NCBI GenBank assembly: GCA_964019415.1 | Contig: OZ025874.1 | Coordinates: 3,578,696 to 3,642,695 of the forward strand | Direction of reading: 5' to 3' | Source: Ianthella basta | Taxonomy: Eukaryota > Porifera > Demospongiae > Verongiida > Ianthellidae | Length of the DNA: 64,000 nt | Shown: in pieces, positions 12,801 to 24,800 of the stretch | Layout: each line of letters begins with the position of its first letter | Numbering within the stretch: the stretch's first letter is position 1 | Notes under the pieces: model-generated | What the model was told of the DNA's origin: nothing | Databases searched by the model: none | What the model saw: only the letters and a program-made list of their open reading frames with translations | Program-made: the position numbers and the translations under genes

Positions 12801-12804
12801 TGTG

Positions 12805-13290
12805 CATTAGTCTAACAACTAGCTAAGCCTGCTTCGTACATTCTGTTGACAGCAAGAAAATGGCTATCACTGGCGACACGTAATCGCCCAATAGCGCACT
12901 TCTGCCAGTTTTCCAGCCATTTTCCTGTGTATCGAAGGAAAGTCAAGGTAGTGCACGTCGTTGTCCTGTATAGCTTGTTCTACTGCCCGGTTCGTACTTC
13001 GCGTTTCGAACTACTTTATTACAACTGTACCCCGCCATACTATAGCATAGGATTATAGTAGGGCGAAGTACAGTGCTAGTAAAGTCGTTCGAAACTTGAA
13101 GTACGAGCCGGGCAGTAGAACAAGCTATACAGGACAATGTTCTGCACTACTTCAACTTACCTTCGATACCCAGTACACCGGCTGGAAAACTGGGAGAAGT
13201 GTGCTATTGGGCGATTATTTGCCACAAGTTAAAGCCATTATCTTGCTGCCTAGACAACACAAAGCAGGCTTATTGGACTATAGCACACTT
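12805..13290. mobile_element. Long foldback element (arms ~240 bp)
   Basis: The left arm (about 12805-13043) is complementary to the right arm (about 13049-13290) over nearly its whole length. Matched blocks include GTCCTGTATAGCTTGTTC with its complement GAACAAGCTATACAGGAC, and AATCGCCCAATAGC with its partner. The centre is near 13044. There is no coding capacity; it is a MITE-like or foldback element. Its RNA would form a very long hairpin. Confidence 0.85.
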
Positions 13291-13483
13291 GCCTGTTATC
13301 TGTTCTACGTACCTTCCAAGTTAATTGCCCCTTGTTCAAGTGTAGGAAGAGAAAAAGGCTAAAACGTCTTGAAAGTCCATTTACTCGAGAATCACCAATT
13401 ACCTCGTTCTGGTTTCCAAACCAAACTAAGTTGCCGCCATTTGTATTATGCGAAACAGCCGTATGACATGATATTGTGCGAAA

Positions 13484-14180
13484 CAGCCGTGCGTGTACGC
13501 CTAACGTCAAACGTGAAAACGTCACGAAACGTCACCAAAATATCACGTGATCCCACGCGTTAGCTCACGTATCCGTGCCACGTTTTTAACTGCTAGACCC
13601 CCTTGCTAGCCGTAAGGATTTTGGTCGCCGTGCTTTTCGCTCTTCTTTGTTTGTTTGCCGTTTTGTGAGTTGAATTGTGTACAATAACATCTTGTGCAGC
13701 TATTCGAATGCCATTTACGTGGGATCCGAACTCTTTCGCAGAGTAAAACTGCGTTATATGAGAGATGGTAAGTCTTGCGCTAACTACGTTGTCCTAGCCT
13801 TTTTCTCTGCAGGATTTCGCACTGGATGCCTTCAATCAGGTGGCCAGTGCCTTGGCAATACGTTGCTAATTGTCCAGCAAAAGGTTAAAGTCGTTTTCGT
13901 CGCTGTTGACTCAAGAGTCGGGGCTGCTGCTTTCGTACGTGGTCTCTTCCAGACTTCCTTGGAATGGAAAGACGAATGTGTGTCACTTTTAACAGTGCAG
14001 TCTACGGCTGAACAAACCTGAGTTTTGCCTCCATCCCAACTTTTGGACCCTGTAATCTCGTCGTACGTACGTACTTCATTACACGCCAATCTAAAGTTAC
14101 TTTTCTTCCACGCCTATGTGTACGTGAACGTGTAACGTGGTGACGTCACACGGACGTTTGAGGTTAGGCGTATACGGCAA
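13484..14180. mobile_element. TIR-bounded element (~700 bp) upstream of copy B
   Basis: The left end CGTGTACGCCTAACGTCAAA is mirrored on the right by TTTGAGGTTAGGCGTATACG near 14157-14176. The interior holds an open frame (13677-14021, 114 codons) with no recognisable domain. A non-autonomous DNA transposon is the likely reading. It sits within 150 bp of the copy B start, so it may supply promoter sequence. Confidence 0.65.
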
Positions 14181-14211
14181 TCTTATACTCTCTAATGACA
14201 CTTCGACTTGT

Positions 14212-14297
14212 AGTCTCGTTCCCAGACCCAACTCCGCCGTTCCGCCATTTTTAACTAGAAGGAGAACGGCGGAGGTGGATCTGGGAACAAGACTACC
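14212..14297. repeat. Hairpin (MITE-like) just upstream of the copy B start codon
   Basis: AGTCTCGTTCCCAGACCC at the left end pairs with the right end ATCTGGGAACAAGACT. Inner CCGCCGTTC also pairs with GAACGGCGG. The element ends about 25 bp before the ATG of copy B, so it is probably in the 5' UTR or core promoter. Confidence 0.75.
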
Positions 14298-14322
14298 AGA
14301 CTTGTAGCTGGTTGATTACATT

Positions 14323-15847
14323 ATGCGTATGACGATCCTACCAATAATATTCTTCGTCTATTCTTCTGGAGGGGCTGCATCCCAGCCCAATTCGAGGCCC
14401 GTCCTATCCTCCTCTTCCCTCAGCAGGATGGTGGTGTCCAGGTCGACTGGTGACGTGTTCCTCGCAGACCAAGACACCGTCTACCTCCTTCCCGGAGATC
14501 TGGGCGAGGTAACGAGCAATGTCAGTCGTACGGCGGGGCAGACACCAGAGGGAATGACACTCTCCAAGCAAGAGGACAAGCTAATTGTGTGCTGGGCATC
14601 CTTTATGCTGTTGGCCGGTGACTCCTTCAGTGACGCCCCCTGTGTAGTGTACAATTCGACCAACCTCCAAACACTGCAGACTATCACCAGTGATAGCATT
14701 GCAGTAGGTGCCGCTCGAGGTAACCCGTACTTGGTGAGTCAGGGCTTTGTTGAGGATGAAGGAGAAACGTTCTACGTCATGTCAGTGGGTGACAGTAACC
14801 TGTACCACCGCGAGTATCGCATTCCTGACGGTGCTCGGGCCTCTGAGACACCAACCTTCATCGACATGGATATAGCGGACAGAAGATACCTGAGTGGGGC
14901 AACTGCAGGGAACTTCTCATACTTTGCTGTTACCACTATCGAGAGTACCAATATTGGGGGTCGTACTGCAGCAGTGAGAATGGTCCGAGTGTGTAACGTT
15001 GAACCAAGTAATGTAGACACAGTGTGGGATAGCTGGTACGAGATTCAGGTGATTTGTGGCGCAACTCAGGGAAGCTTGGCAGATTTTGATAACGAACTGA
15101 TCAGTGCAAACTTCCTCTACCCCAGCGATGGAGCAGAAGAGCCACTCTTGGTTGTGTCAGCCTTTACTGATGCAAGATTGTTATCCTTCTGTACTGTTCC
15201 TTTGTCTATGATTGATGCCTCAGCAGGAAACATGTCCAACTCTTGTGCCACCAACGATGTGCAGCTCCAGTTTCCATGGACAAACACTGGACCATGCTCC
15301 TCCACAGTAAGTTAGATAAATGCATGCATACATTTCACCTGGTTGAAATGAGTTTACGTTTTGTCCTCTTCAGGCAGGTTTAACAGAGTGTGACTTGTTG
15401 GTGGACCTCGGCATAGTTGAGCGTGGTCCGGTAAGGCTGGCCACTCAACCTCTTGAACTGGCTAGTCCATTACCTGGTTTTGGGGCCATCATGAACTCCC
15501 AGCCATTTCTTAGCCTGTCAAGTCGGGCCTCCTCTTCGGAAGTGTTTGTAGTGGATGGAGTGGTGGTCATCATTGTAGGATACTCCAGTGGTCAAGTCAG
15601 GAAGGTATGTATCTACATATTTACAGCTGTGTGTGCGAGGTGTGTAGGTCCTATATGTGCTTTACATGTTGTCACTTAGTACAGTTGGAGTTACTTCTAT
15701 TTTGTACCTCAGTATGCTACGAGGCGCTTTTCAGACACGAACACCAACCCAGCCCCAGAGCGCACTTGGTCCCTGTCCTCTAAGGAAGTGAAAGCTCTGT
15801 CTCACGCTAGTGGATCTGACTTTGTATACGCACTCACTGAAGATGAG
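14323..15847 (+). CDS. Copy B exons 1-3: signal peptide and sema domain
   Basis: The ATG at 14323 opens MRMTILPIIFFVYSSGGAAS, a short hydrophobic leader. Sema follows across exon 1 (984 nt), exon 2 (231 nt) and exon 3 (135 nt), with VRVCN, WYEIQVICG and SFCTVPLSMID. It is the intact reference against which the deletions in C and D can be read. Homology to A, C and D starts abruptly at the end of the signal peptide. Confidence 0.87.
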
Positions 15848-18800
15848 GTATATATGTGGATGAGTTTAATCTTATTGCTGCCGATACTTTCACAAACAGC
15901 ACCTCATATGTATATACACTTGCCCCCATTCCCCTCCCAGGTCCGCTGTCTCCCAGTAGAGGAGTGCTCCAACTTCACTGACTGCAGTGCCTGCATCACT
16001 GAGGGAGGCCTGCTGTGTGGCTGGTGTAGTGTGGAGAACAAGTGCTCCAGAAGACCAGAGTGTGCCAACAGCAACAGTTCTGATGGACTGAGGTGGGTCC
16101 AGAGAACTGACAGGTGTCTGACAGTGGACATTGCATCAGCTGTGAGCATTTCAGGAGAACAGACAGCCTACCCAAGAGAGACAACCAGCATTGTAAGTTT
16201 AGCACAGATGTGTTCGTTGGTTGTATTTTGATGTGGATTTATTAGTATTAGTTATACCACGGCGCTGAGGTGTATGTGGATTTTAGGCGCACGATGCCCG
16301 AGGGCGCGAAGCGCCCGAGGGCGAGTGCGTCTAAAATCCATATACACCTCAGCGCCGTGGTATAAGTGATATATACCCCGTCTAGCGCGTCTAGGCTCTT
16401 ATTCGAAAGGCGGGCTTCTTCCAGGATGGCAGCTCTGAAGAGCGCCTGTCAAGTTTTGTTGAATTCGCAAGTGCTGTGAAGTTTTTGCCTTTTGTTAAGC
16501 CACTGGAGCAACACTCTAAAGAAGCCAGTGAAGTGATTGAGGCATCTGCGACGTTTTCGGCCTTCGAGGGTTCTTTGCGCTCGCTGTTCGTATTTCTGTT
16601 CTCCGTAAAACAGTGCGTTCCCACTGCTGCAGTGAGTTTGGGTACCTTTGCGTACGAATTAGTGCACGAGCTTGCTGTTTCTCATTTGTGCACTGTGCGG
16701 GTCGCGTACATGGTTTATCTAGCTCGGCTACGAACCGCTTTACATTTTTGGCTTGCGTGCATTGGTTGCAGCATGGTGGAGTGAGGTAATCTCCTTTTCA
16801 ATGCTTTGTGGACTCTCCCGGAGCCACGCAAAGTTGAAGCTGACTGCAAATTGCTGCATTTCTGTGTGTGCTTTGGTGTGATTTGACACCTTCGTTATCA
16901 AAAACAATTTCTTGTTATCTTTCACACCTTCCATATTTGGGCTGGGATATAACAGGATTTAAGCGCCCCTGTGCATATATGTGCTTCTTAGCTCCTGTTA
17001 TATCCCGGCTGGCTTGTTTACGCGATATATTTTCGCGCGGTTGCCATGGCAACGGGGTATATCATGTAATAGTCATCCTCTGTCAGGTGTAATTCACAGT
17101 GATCGTGTTATCAGAAGTCACATTCGCGACGTCTATTTAGGAATGTGCCCGGTTCAATATGGCGTCTTCTATCTTAATGTATTAGGGGGCTTCAGCGAAA
17201 CTTGCCAAACAGCAGTGGCAAAGAATAATTAAAGGCCATGGATAGGCTTCTTTTGATGTATTGACGACGGCAGCATGCCCAAAGGATACCTGGAGTGCAT
17301 GTACGTAAGAGAAAAGCATCATAGGCTGCTCGTACCCCATTTTGTCTTTTCCTCAGTCTTTTTTGTTGAAAACGTCATAATTATGACTGACACATACACC
17401 ATGCGTACAAATATACATGGGGCATGGAAGAAACTCAGACACAGGCGTATACCCAGACCAGCATTCAGCTGGGAAGGAATGCCTGGCAAGCTTGTGAGCA
17501 AATACAAGGTAGAGATGAAGAGCTTATGAACTAAGATAAAATGAGTTAATTATTAAATAGTTTGGTGACAGAGATATATGACTGTTAAGTGGACGCTGAC
17601 ATGAAAGGATGGATTAGAGGAGTATTTGGGTTCCAATCGATACTACATCTTGCTTGGAAGATGTGGGCTGAGCATGCTACTGCGGTCTTGCTTAATTTGA
17701 ATAAGAGATTTGAGATTGATTGTTTGGTCTGTGTTGGGAGGATGGTTTGAATGGTGGTGATTGCCTCCTTGGTAAAATGACCAAGAGAGCCTATTTCCAG
17801 GGTATCCAGGACCAAGGGAAACCTGCAGCCTCAAGATCGTTTGTGAGGGCGATGTAGTTTTGCTTGGATTGTTTTCTCATCCAGGCATTTGTGATGTGTG
17901 CCTCTGTGTTTGCTGGTACTGTGAGCTCCAGCAGTTTGATAGCCTTGTCCTGGATGATGACGATGTCTGGGCGGGCAGTGGTCGGGACAATGGATAGGGG
18001 CACAGCTGATGGAGGGTTGTCCAATGCCCTGTGGCCTGGCAGGTCTGTGTACAATGTAGGTGGGACCTCAAGATGTCCACAGTGTGGGCCAAAACAGAGT
18101 TGTGACGTCATGTGTAGCGATCCTGCATCAGTCGGACAACAGTTTAGAATGTGGTTGACTGTGCATGGCCGTGAGCAACACAGGGGGCAGGAGTGGTTGG
18201 ATTGTAGCCTCCATTGGCAGAGGTTCACTGGTGTGGGTAGACAGTAAATACCAGCTCGGATCATGAAGGACATCTGTCCAGCTGATAGGGTGAACAGTCC
18301 CAAGTCGTGTATGAGGACTTTTGTACCTAGATCAAGGACTAGGATCTGAGTGCCAGTGGCAATCCGATAAGTACAGCGCTGGAGCGGGCAGGAAATTTGT
18401 CCTTGTCGTGTTTTAAAGATACCCCAATGCCGCCATTTTATTGCGCTGGTATACTGTACAGTACACAGCAGCCGCTTCATCTAAAGTGGCATAACTGTTG
18501 TCGATGCTCTGCACAATCTTCAGCTAATTTAAGGAAGGGGTATTAGTCAACGATGGTTTCAATCTGATGTAACCATAGTCCTTTCCATATGCAAAAACTG
18601 TACAAACAAGTGTATAAAATTCCATTAGAATTAAAAGGGATTTAGGAATGGCCAGCAGAAAAGCATAGAAACAAGCAACAGTAACTCAACACCATGATGA
18701 ACCACATTGCCATAACGTTTTTATGCATTCCTAATTTCTTTGTAGCTACATGGGACTAGCTAGCTAGACATTTGGGTCCATGTAGCTGTACAAGGAATGA

Positions 18801-21800
18801 ATAGCGAACTTCATGGCAATGTGGTTCATCATGGTGTTGAGTTACTGTTGCTTGTTTCTATGCTTTTTCTGCTGTCCATTCCTAAATCCCTTTTAATTCT
18901 AAAGGAATTTTTTATACACTAGTTTGTACGGTTTTTGCATATCCAGAGGACTATGGTTACATCAGATTGATACCAACGCTGACTAATACCCCTTCCTTAA
19001 ATTAGTTGAAGATTGTGCAGACAATCAAGCACAGTTATGCCACTTAAAGTCTTTAGATGAAGCAGCTGCCGTGTACAGTACGGTAAACTGGAGCAACAAA
19101 ATGGCGGCATTCGGGTATCTTTAATACATGGTGAGGACAAACTTCTCACCCACTTGAGTGCTGTATTGGATTGCCACCGCAGCTCGGATATTTTCCCTTC
19201 ACGTCCATACGTAAGTCCTCGTACATGACTTGGGTCTGTAGGTGCCTTGTGTCGTGCTCTAGGAGCGTGCAAAAATTCGGTGGGAAGGAGAACAAGAATA
19301 ATATGAAAAGACAAAATGGGGTACGAGCAGCCTATGACGCTTTTCTCTTACATGCACTCCAGGTTGCCTTTGGGTACGCTGCCATTGTCAATACATTAAA
19401 AGAAGCCTACTCATGGCCTTTAATTCTTCTTTGCCACTGCTGTTTGGCTAGTTTCACTGAAGCGCTCTAATACATCAAGATAGGGACGCCATTTTGAACC
19501 GGGCACATTCCTAAATAGATGTCACGAGCGTGACGTCGGATACTGAGGACGACAACGCATCACGATTACTTGCCTCATATTTCGGTTCAACAATCAAGCT
19601 CAAGTGTACGATGCAACATTAACACTCCAGATATCAACTGGTTGCATAATAACATGACGCCATGTTATGCATGCAGTCCTCGTGAGTGTGTACATATCCT
19701 GGTATCATGGCACAGCTGTGAGTCTGTCTTTGCTACCCTTCTGTGTCTCCCAAACTCTGTAGGTGCATCCAGCTGTCCCTCTGTCAATTTTGGTATCTTA
19801 GCTACTCACCACTAATCTCAATCACTTTGCACTGCAGTGCAGTTAGGATGGTTGCTGAGCGACGTGACATGATATAACATGATCGAATGCCTTCCTTTTC
19901 CAAAATGCTTGCAAACAAGTATCTACGTAATATGTGCGTATAACCCTTGTAGATTTGTCTTGTCATAAATCCTAGATCATGGACCCCTGTAGATTCGTCT
20001 TATCATATAATATACTAAACAAAGTAAGGCACCGGCTGTGTTCAGTTGCCATTCAGTTTTATGATGAACAGCTGATGAAGAAGTCAAGCAAACCATTCTG
20101 GTAATAAACATTCACCGTAATCACATAGACACTGTGGCTTCATTCATTTAATGACATTAATTTTTATGTACAGTAATATGGAGGGCAATGACCATCTTAA
20201 TTGTTAGATGGTCATTGCCGTCCATCACATATCTACGTAGATCAGTTAGATATGTGCATAAGGCAGATTTGCAGGACAAGTAACCGTGATCATTGTTTGT
20301 TTTCCTCTTGAATTATATAGTTGTAATTATTGTAGTTTTGTTTTCCTCTCCTAGAACATCATAATCAACAATCTTCCAACTCCACTTTTGAGTGATTCAG
20401 AGTTATTTGAATGTGTTTTGGGGACATTTGGAAGTGGGAATTTGACTGCCCAGAGTGGAAACACATACAGATGTGATGTGCCACACATACCACCATTTCA
20501 AAATGAAGGTAAGGTACTAGCAGCAGGTACAGCTGTATGGGGACTGGAAAAGGCAATTAGTAGTTTAATGGAGCCATCCTTTAATTACTGCTGATTTGGC
20601 ATTCATGCACATGTGCTGTTCTGTTTCGCATGCTCTTACTAGATGTCACCTACTCCATCTCCTTCTCCCATGGACCTCCTTTATGTACCTGTATCTTCTG
20701 TTTTCCATCCTTCTATGAACGTCATCACATCCTACTCATACTCATGACATTACACTGTGATCATCTCAACTTGTCACGGCTATATGCATGCAGTGTCTCA
20801 GACCGTCAACTTCACACTACGGTCCTCATTACATGGTGTTGACTTTGGACTTGTTCAAAATGGAGTCATCTTTTATGACTGCCTATTGTCAGAAAGGTGA
20901 GCCATTATATTTGTGCTGACAATCCAATGTAGCCTTTTTTCACATCTTTGTTGTCGTGTGCCAATTTCAGCTGTTCATCTTGTACAAGTCGATTCAACTG
21001 CAACTGGTGTCCAATTGAGTTTCAGTGTAGAACTAGTGGAGCAGACTGCAGCCAGAGTCCAGTGGTGAGTGTGCAAACTTCTCTGATACAGTGTCACACA
21101 TGCACCTGTAACTACACCTTACTTAGACTCTAGTCAGAATTTTGTACCCTCTTTCAGCATCACCTAGACCCTTTTACTACCCTCCTCCTCTTCAGTCCAC
21201 CTCTGCCTCCTGCCCCCGTCTCCTGCCTGACCTGACTAGTGATGGCAGGTACTACCTTCATGAAGGACTGGGGCCACAGGATGAGTCACTTGTACTGAGG
21301 GGAGAGAACCTGCTGATGCCAGTGAGTTGATGAGAACTGCTGTGAGACTTCAACTCCACCACTACATCATTTATCTGCTCCTCCAGACCGCTGGCTACTT
21401 CTACAGTTGTGTCATCTCCAGCACTGGTAGTGAGCTGATGGCCACAGTGGATGCCAACAGCTCAGTCACCTGTCAGCTCCCTAATGGTGGTATTACAGTC
21501 ACTGAACTTGAGAGGGTCACAAAGGTGGAGTTGCAGTGGAGGAAGAGTAACAACACCTTTACCATTGAGACTAGCAGTATGGAACAACTCAGTGAGTGTT
21601 CAGTGTTAGATCATTCACATACAGTGTATTAAGTGTGAGTAAATGCTCTATCAGACGTCACGTTCATGACATCTATTTAGGAATGTGCCCGGTTCAAAAT
21701 GGCATCTCCTATCTTAACGTATTAGCGTGCTTCGGTGAAATTAGCCAAACGGTGGCGATAAAGAACAATTAAAGGCCCTGGATAGGCTTCTTTGGATGTA

Positions 21801-24800
21801 TTGAAGTCGGCAGCGCACCCAAAGGTAACCTGGAGTTCACAGAGGAAAAATGCGTCATAGGCTGCTCATACCCCATTTGTTCTTTTCATATTATTCTTAA
21901 AACTAGCTGAATGCCCGCCCTTCAGGCGAGTTCCCAGTCTGCAGTTGGTAATTTGAGTGTTGAACCAATCAAAACTGTCCATTTGATTGGTAGCATTCCG
22001 TAGACTCACTCCGTAAAACTCCGTGCGTACAGAATTTACTTATGTTAATCCATTTCGAGTAAAGGAGTTCAGTGCCGAAGGCGCTAACCACCTTAGGTCA
22101 CCTCCGTATTGCCATGATATGATCTTCCAAGTTTGGCGAAGATTGGTGAAAAATTGAAGGAGTTTCTGGACAACGAAACACGATCTTTTTCCTATCTCTT
22201 AGATATGGCGGCGACCATAAAAGTGGCGAGAACTCGGATGGAACGACCTTAAACCAAATTTCAGCTCGGAGAGGTTACTCACAGTACACCCTTTCATAAT
22301 CCTACCACGTTTCGTGAAGTTCAGTCCAGAATTAAAGGAGAATCTCCCGGACAACGAAAATGTGTGTTACGTTTATTATAATAAGATTATTCTCCTTCCC
22401 ACAGAATTTTTACACGCGACACAGGGCACCTATTGACCCCATTTTCTAAGATGACATACATGCATACATGGAGGACTAGGATCTGAGTGCCAGTGGCAAT
22501 CTGATAAGTACAGTGCTAGAGCAGGTAAGAATAACTTGTCCTCCCCGTGTATTAAGATACCCCGATGCCGCCATTTTGTTGCGTTACCGTATTATCTAAA
22601 CTACGCACAGCAGCCGGTTCATCTGGAGTGGCAACTGTGCTAGATCTTCTGCGCAATCTTCATCTACTTTAAGGAAGGGGTATTAGTCAGCTGAAGTACT
22701 AATCCGATGTAGCCATAGTCCATTAGATATGCAAAAATTTTACAAACTAGTTTACAAAAATTCTTTTAGAATTAAAAGGGATTTAGAAATGGCCAGCAGA
22801 AGAAGCATAGAAACAAGCAACAATACCTCAACACCATGATGAACCACGTTTCCGTGATGTTGACTCTGCATTCCTAATTTCCTTGTGGATGCATGGACCC
22901 AAATGTCTGGCTTATTAGTCCCATGTAGCTGCACAAGTATGGGTGGGTGTGTCATTGGTGTCAAAGGTTTGGCGGGAGGTGAGGTAATGGGTGCATCTGA
23001 TTATCAGCACAAGACAGCAGTAAAGAAAGATGACCCCAAGAATGGTATTGCAGTGCACTCCTGAATGATATGTACTTACTCACCTACTGTATGTATCTCC
23101 TGCTCCATAGTCTTCATTGCTTCCTTAATTCCCTACTCAGTTGTCCTGTACAACTGTAGTGGCCTCAGTGGAGATGACTGCTCAGGCTGTCTTGGTCTGA
23201 GTGCTGACTACAACTGTGGCTACTGCCAACCAGAATGCAACCTAAACAGCTTGGCCTGTGCTGGGAGTAACCTCATCCAAGCACCAGACTTCGACCAGTG
23301 TGGTGCCTTCACTGTGGCTGAAGTGAGTGAATTGTGCAAAGTGTCTTTTTTATGTCTATAACCAACTACTTTCTCATTACCATCTCCATTTCAGACCTCC
23401 CCATCTGCTGGTCCTGTTGCTGGAAGCACCCTACTCACCATCAGTGGCACCAACCTGGGTGCTTATCCAAGGGAGAACATCAGCATCCTCATAGGAAGGA
23501 AGGAGTGTGTGATTGATGGAGAGAGAACCATCTCTGGAACCAGTCTGGTGTGTGTGGTACCATCTGCAATGGCAGTTTGTAGTGCCGGGGTGACGTTGAG
23601 CAGGAGTGGGGAATCTCCACAGAACATAAGTACTTTCCGATATGCTGCACCAGTGATTTTTAGTATCACTCCTAACAAAGGCACTCCATCTGGAGGCACT
23701 GCTGTGGTGATCAGTGGAGAAAACCTGGACATTGGCAACACAGAGAGGACAACAGGCTATACTGTGCCCAGTGTTGTTGACTTGAATGATTTGAGACGAA
23801 ATTTTACTAGTGTTGAGTAAGTTGATTGCTTCTTTGTGTGTTCTCACCACTTTCCACCCAAAATCACCTGTCCTGGTACTGACTCTGTGTATGAGTTCTA
23901 GGTGTTGCATCTTCCTTGTTCTTCAGGATCCTGAACTCCAGTGCAGTCTCTGGTATGACAAGTCCCCTTGAGGAGAATGAACAAGTTACATTTCGCTTTG
24001 TTGTTGTCAACATTGATGGCATAGATGTATTCGGCAGCGTTCTTTTCCAATATGTCATCCCCCGACTCACATCAGTGCCTGAAAAGCTATTCATTAAAGC
24101 GTAAGTTTGGGAAGGATGTGTGTGAGTTTGGGAAGGTGTTGTAAAGTTAATGCACTGGTGTCTGGCTTTATGTGCATCTTTGTTTCCTTATGGTGGTGGC
24201 ACATCCAGGGGCGTAGCCAGGAATTTTATAAGAGGGTTCCTGTTTATTTGGCCTAATAATATACCAGCTTATGACGTCATAGTGCATCACCAAAATGGCT
24301 GCCAAAAGCAAAGTGAAATGGGAATCAGTATGTTCACCAATGTTGAAGTACGGAAGTAGGACGCACGTGACTAGATGTTGTGCAAGCACTCTTCGACGTA
24401 GACGGGGTGGGCAAAATCTCGGAGATCTGATGCTGTGACGTCAGAGCGGCTGTGCCGTCATGGACAGTGTAGGGCAAACAAATGCCTGTATGAATCCATG
24501 GCCTAGGTATACCAGGCTTTCCATATAGGATGACTAAATGTATAGAAGAGACTAAAAATAAAACCAGCCATAACCCTAACCCTAACGCTAAAATCCAAGC
24601 ATGCTAAGCACATTGGCCGAGTATGCTAAGCACATTGGCCAAGCGAGCTAACCCCAGTGGCTGAGCGAACTAACCCCAGTGGCCGAGCGAGCTAACCCCA
24701 GTGGCCGAGCGAGCTAACCCCAGTGGCCGAGCAGCTAACCCCAGTGGCCGAGCGAGCTAACCCATGTGGGGGCAAGCCAGATGAGCAGATTCCAAGCGAG

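Noticed and set aside
13677..14021. 114-codon open frame upstream of copy B
   Set aside because: Lies wholly inside a TIR element and shows no recognisable motif; kept only as part of that element.
16476..16784. 102-codon open frame in B intron 4
   Set aside because: No domain or signal peptide pattern supported by context, flanked by repeats, not present in introns 4 of A, C or D.
24600..24765. Regular short repeats that could suggest a CRISPR array
   Set aside because: Units are contiguous 22-bp minisatellite copies without unique spacers, in a eukaryotic intron.
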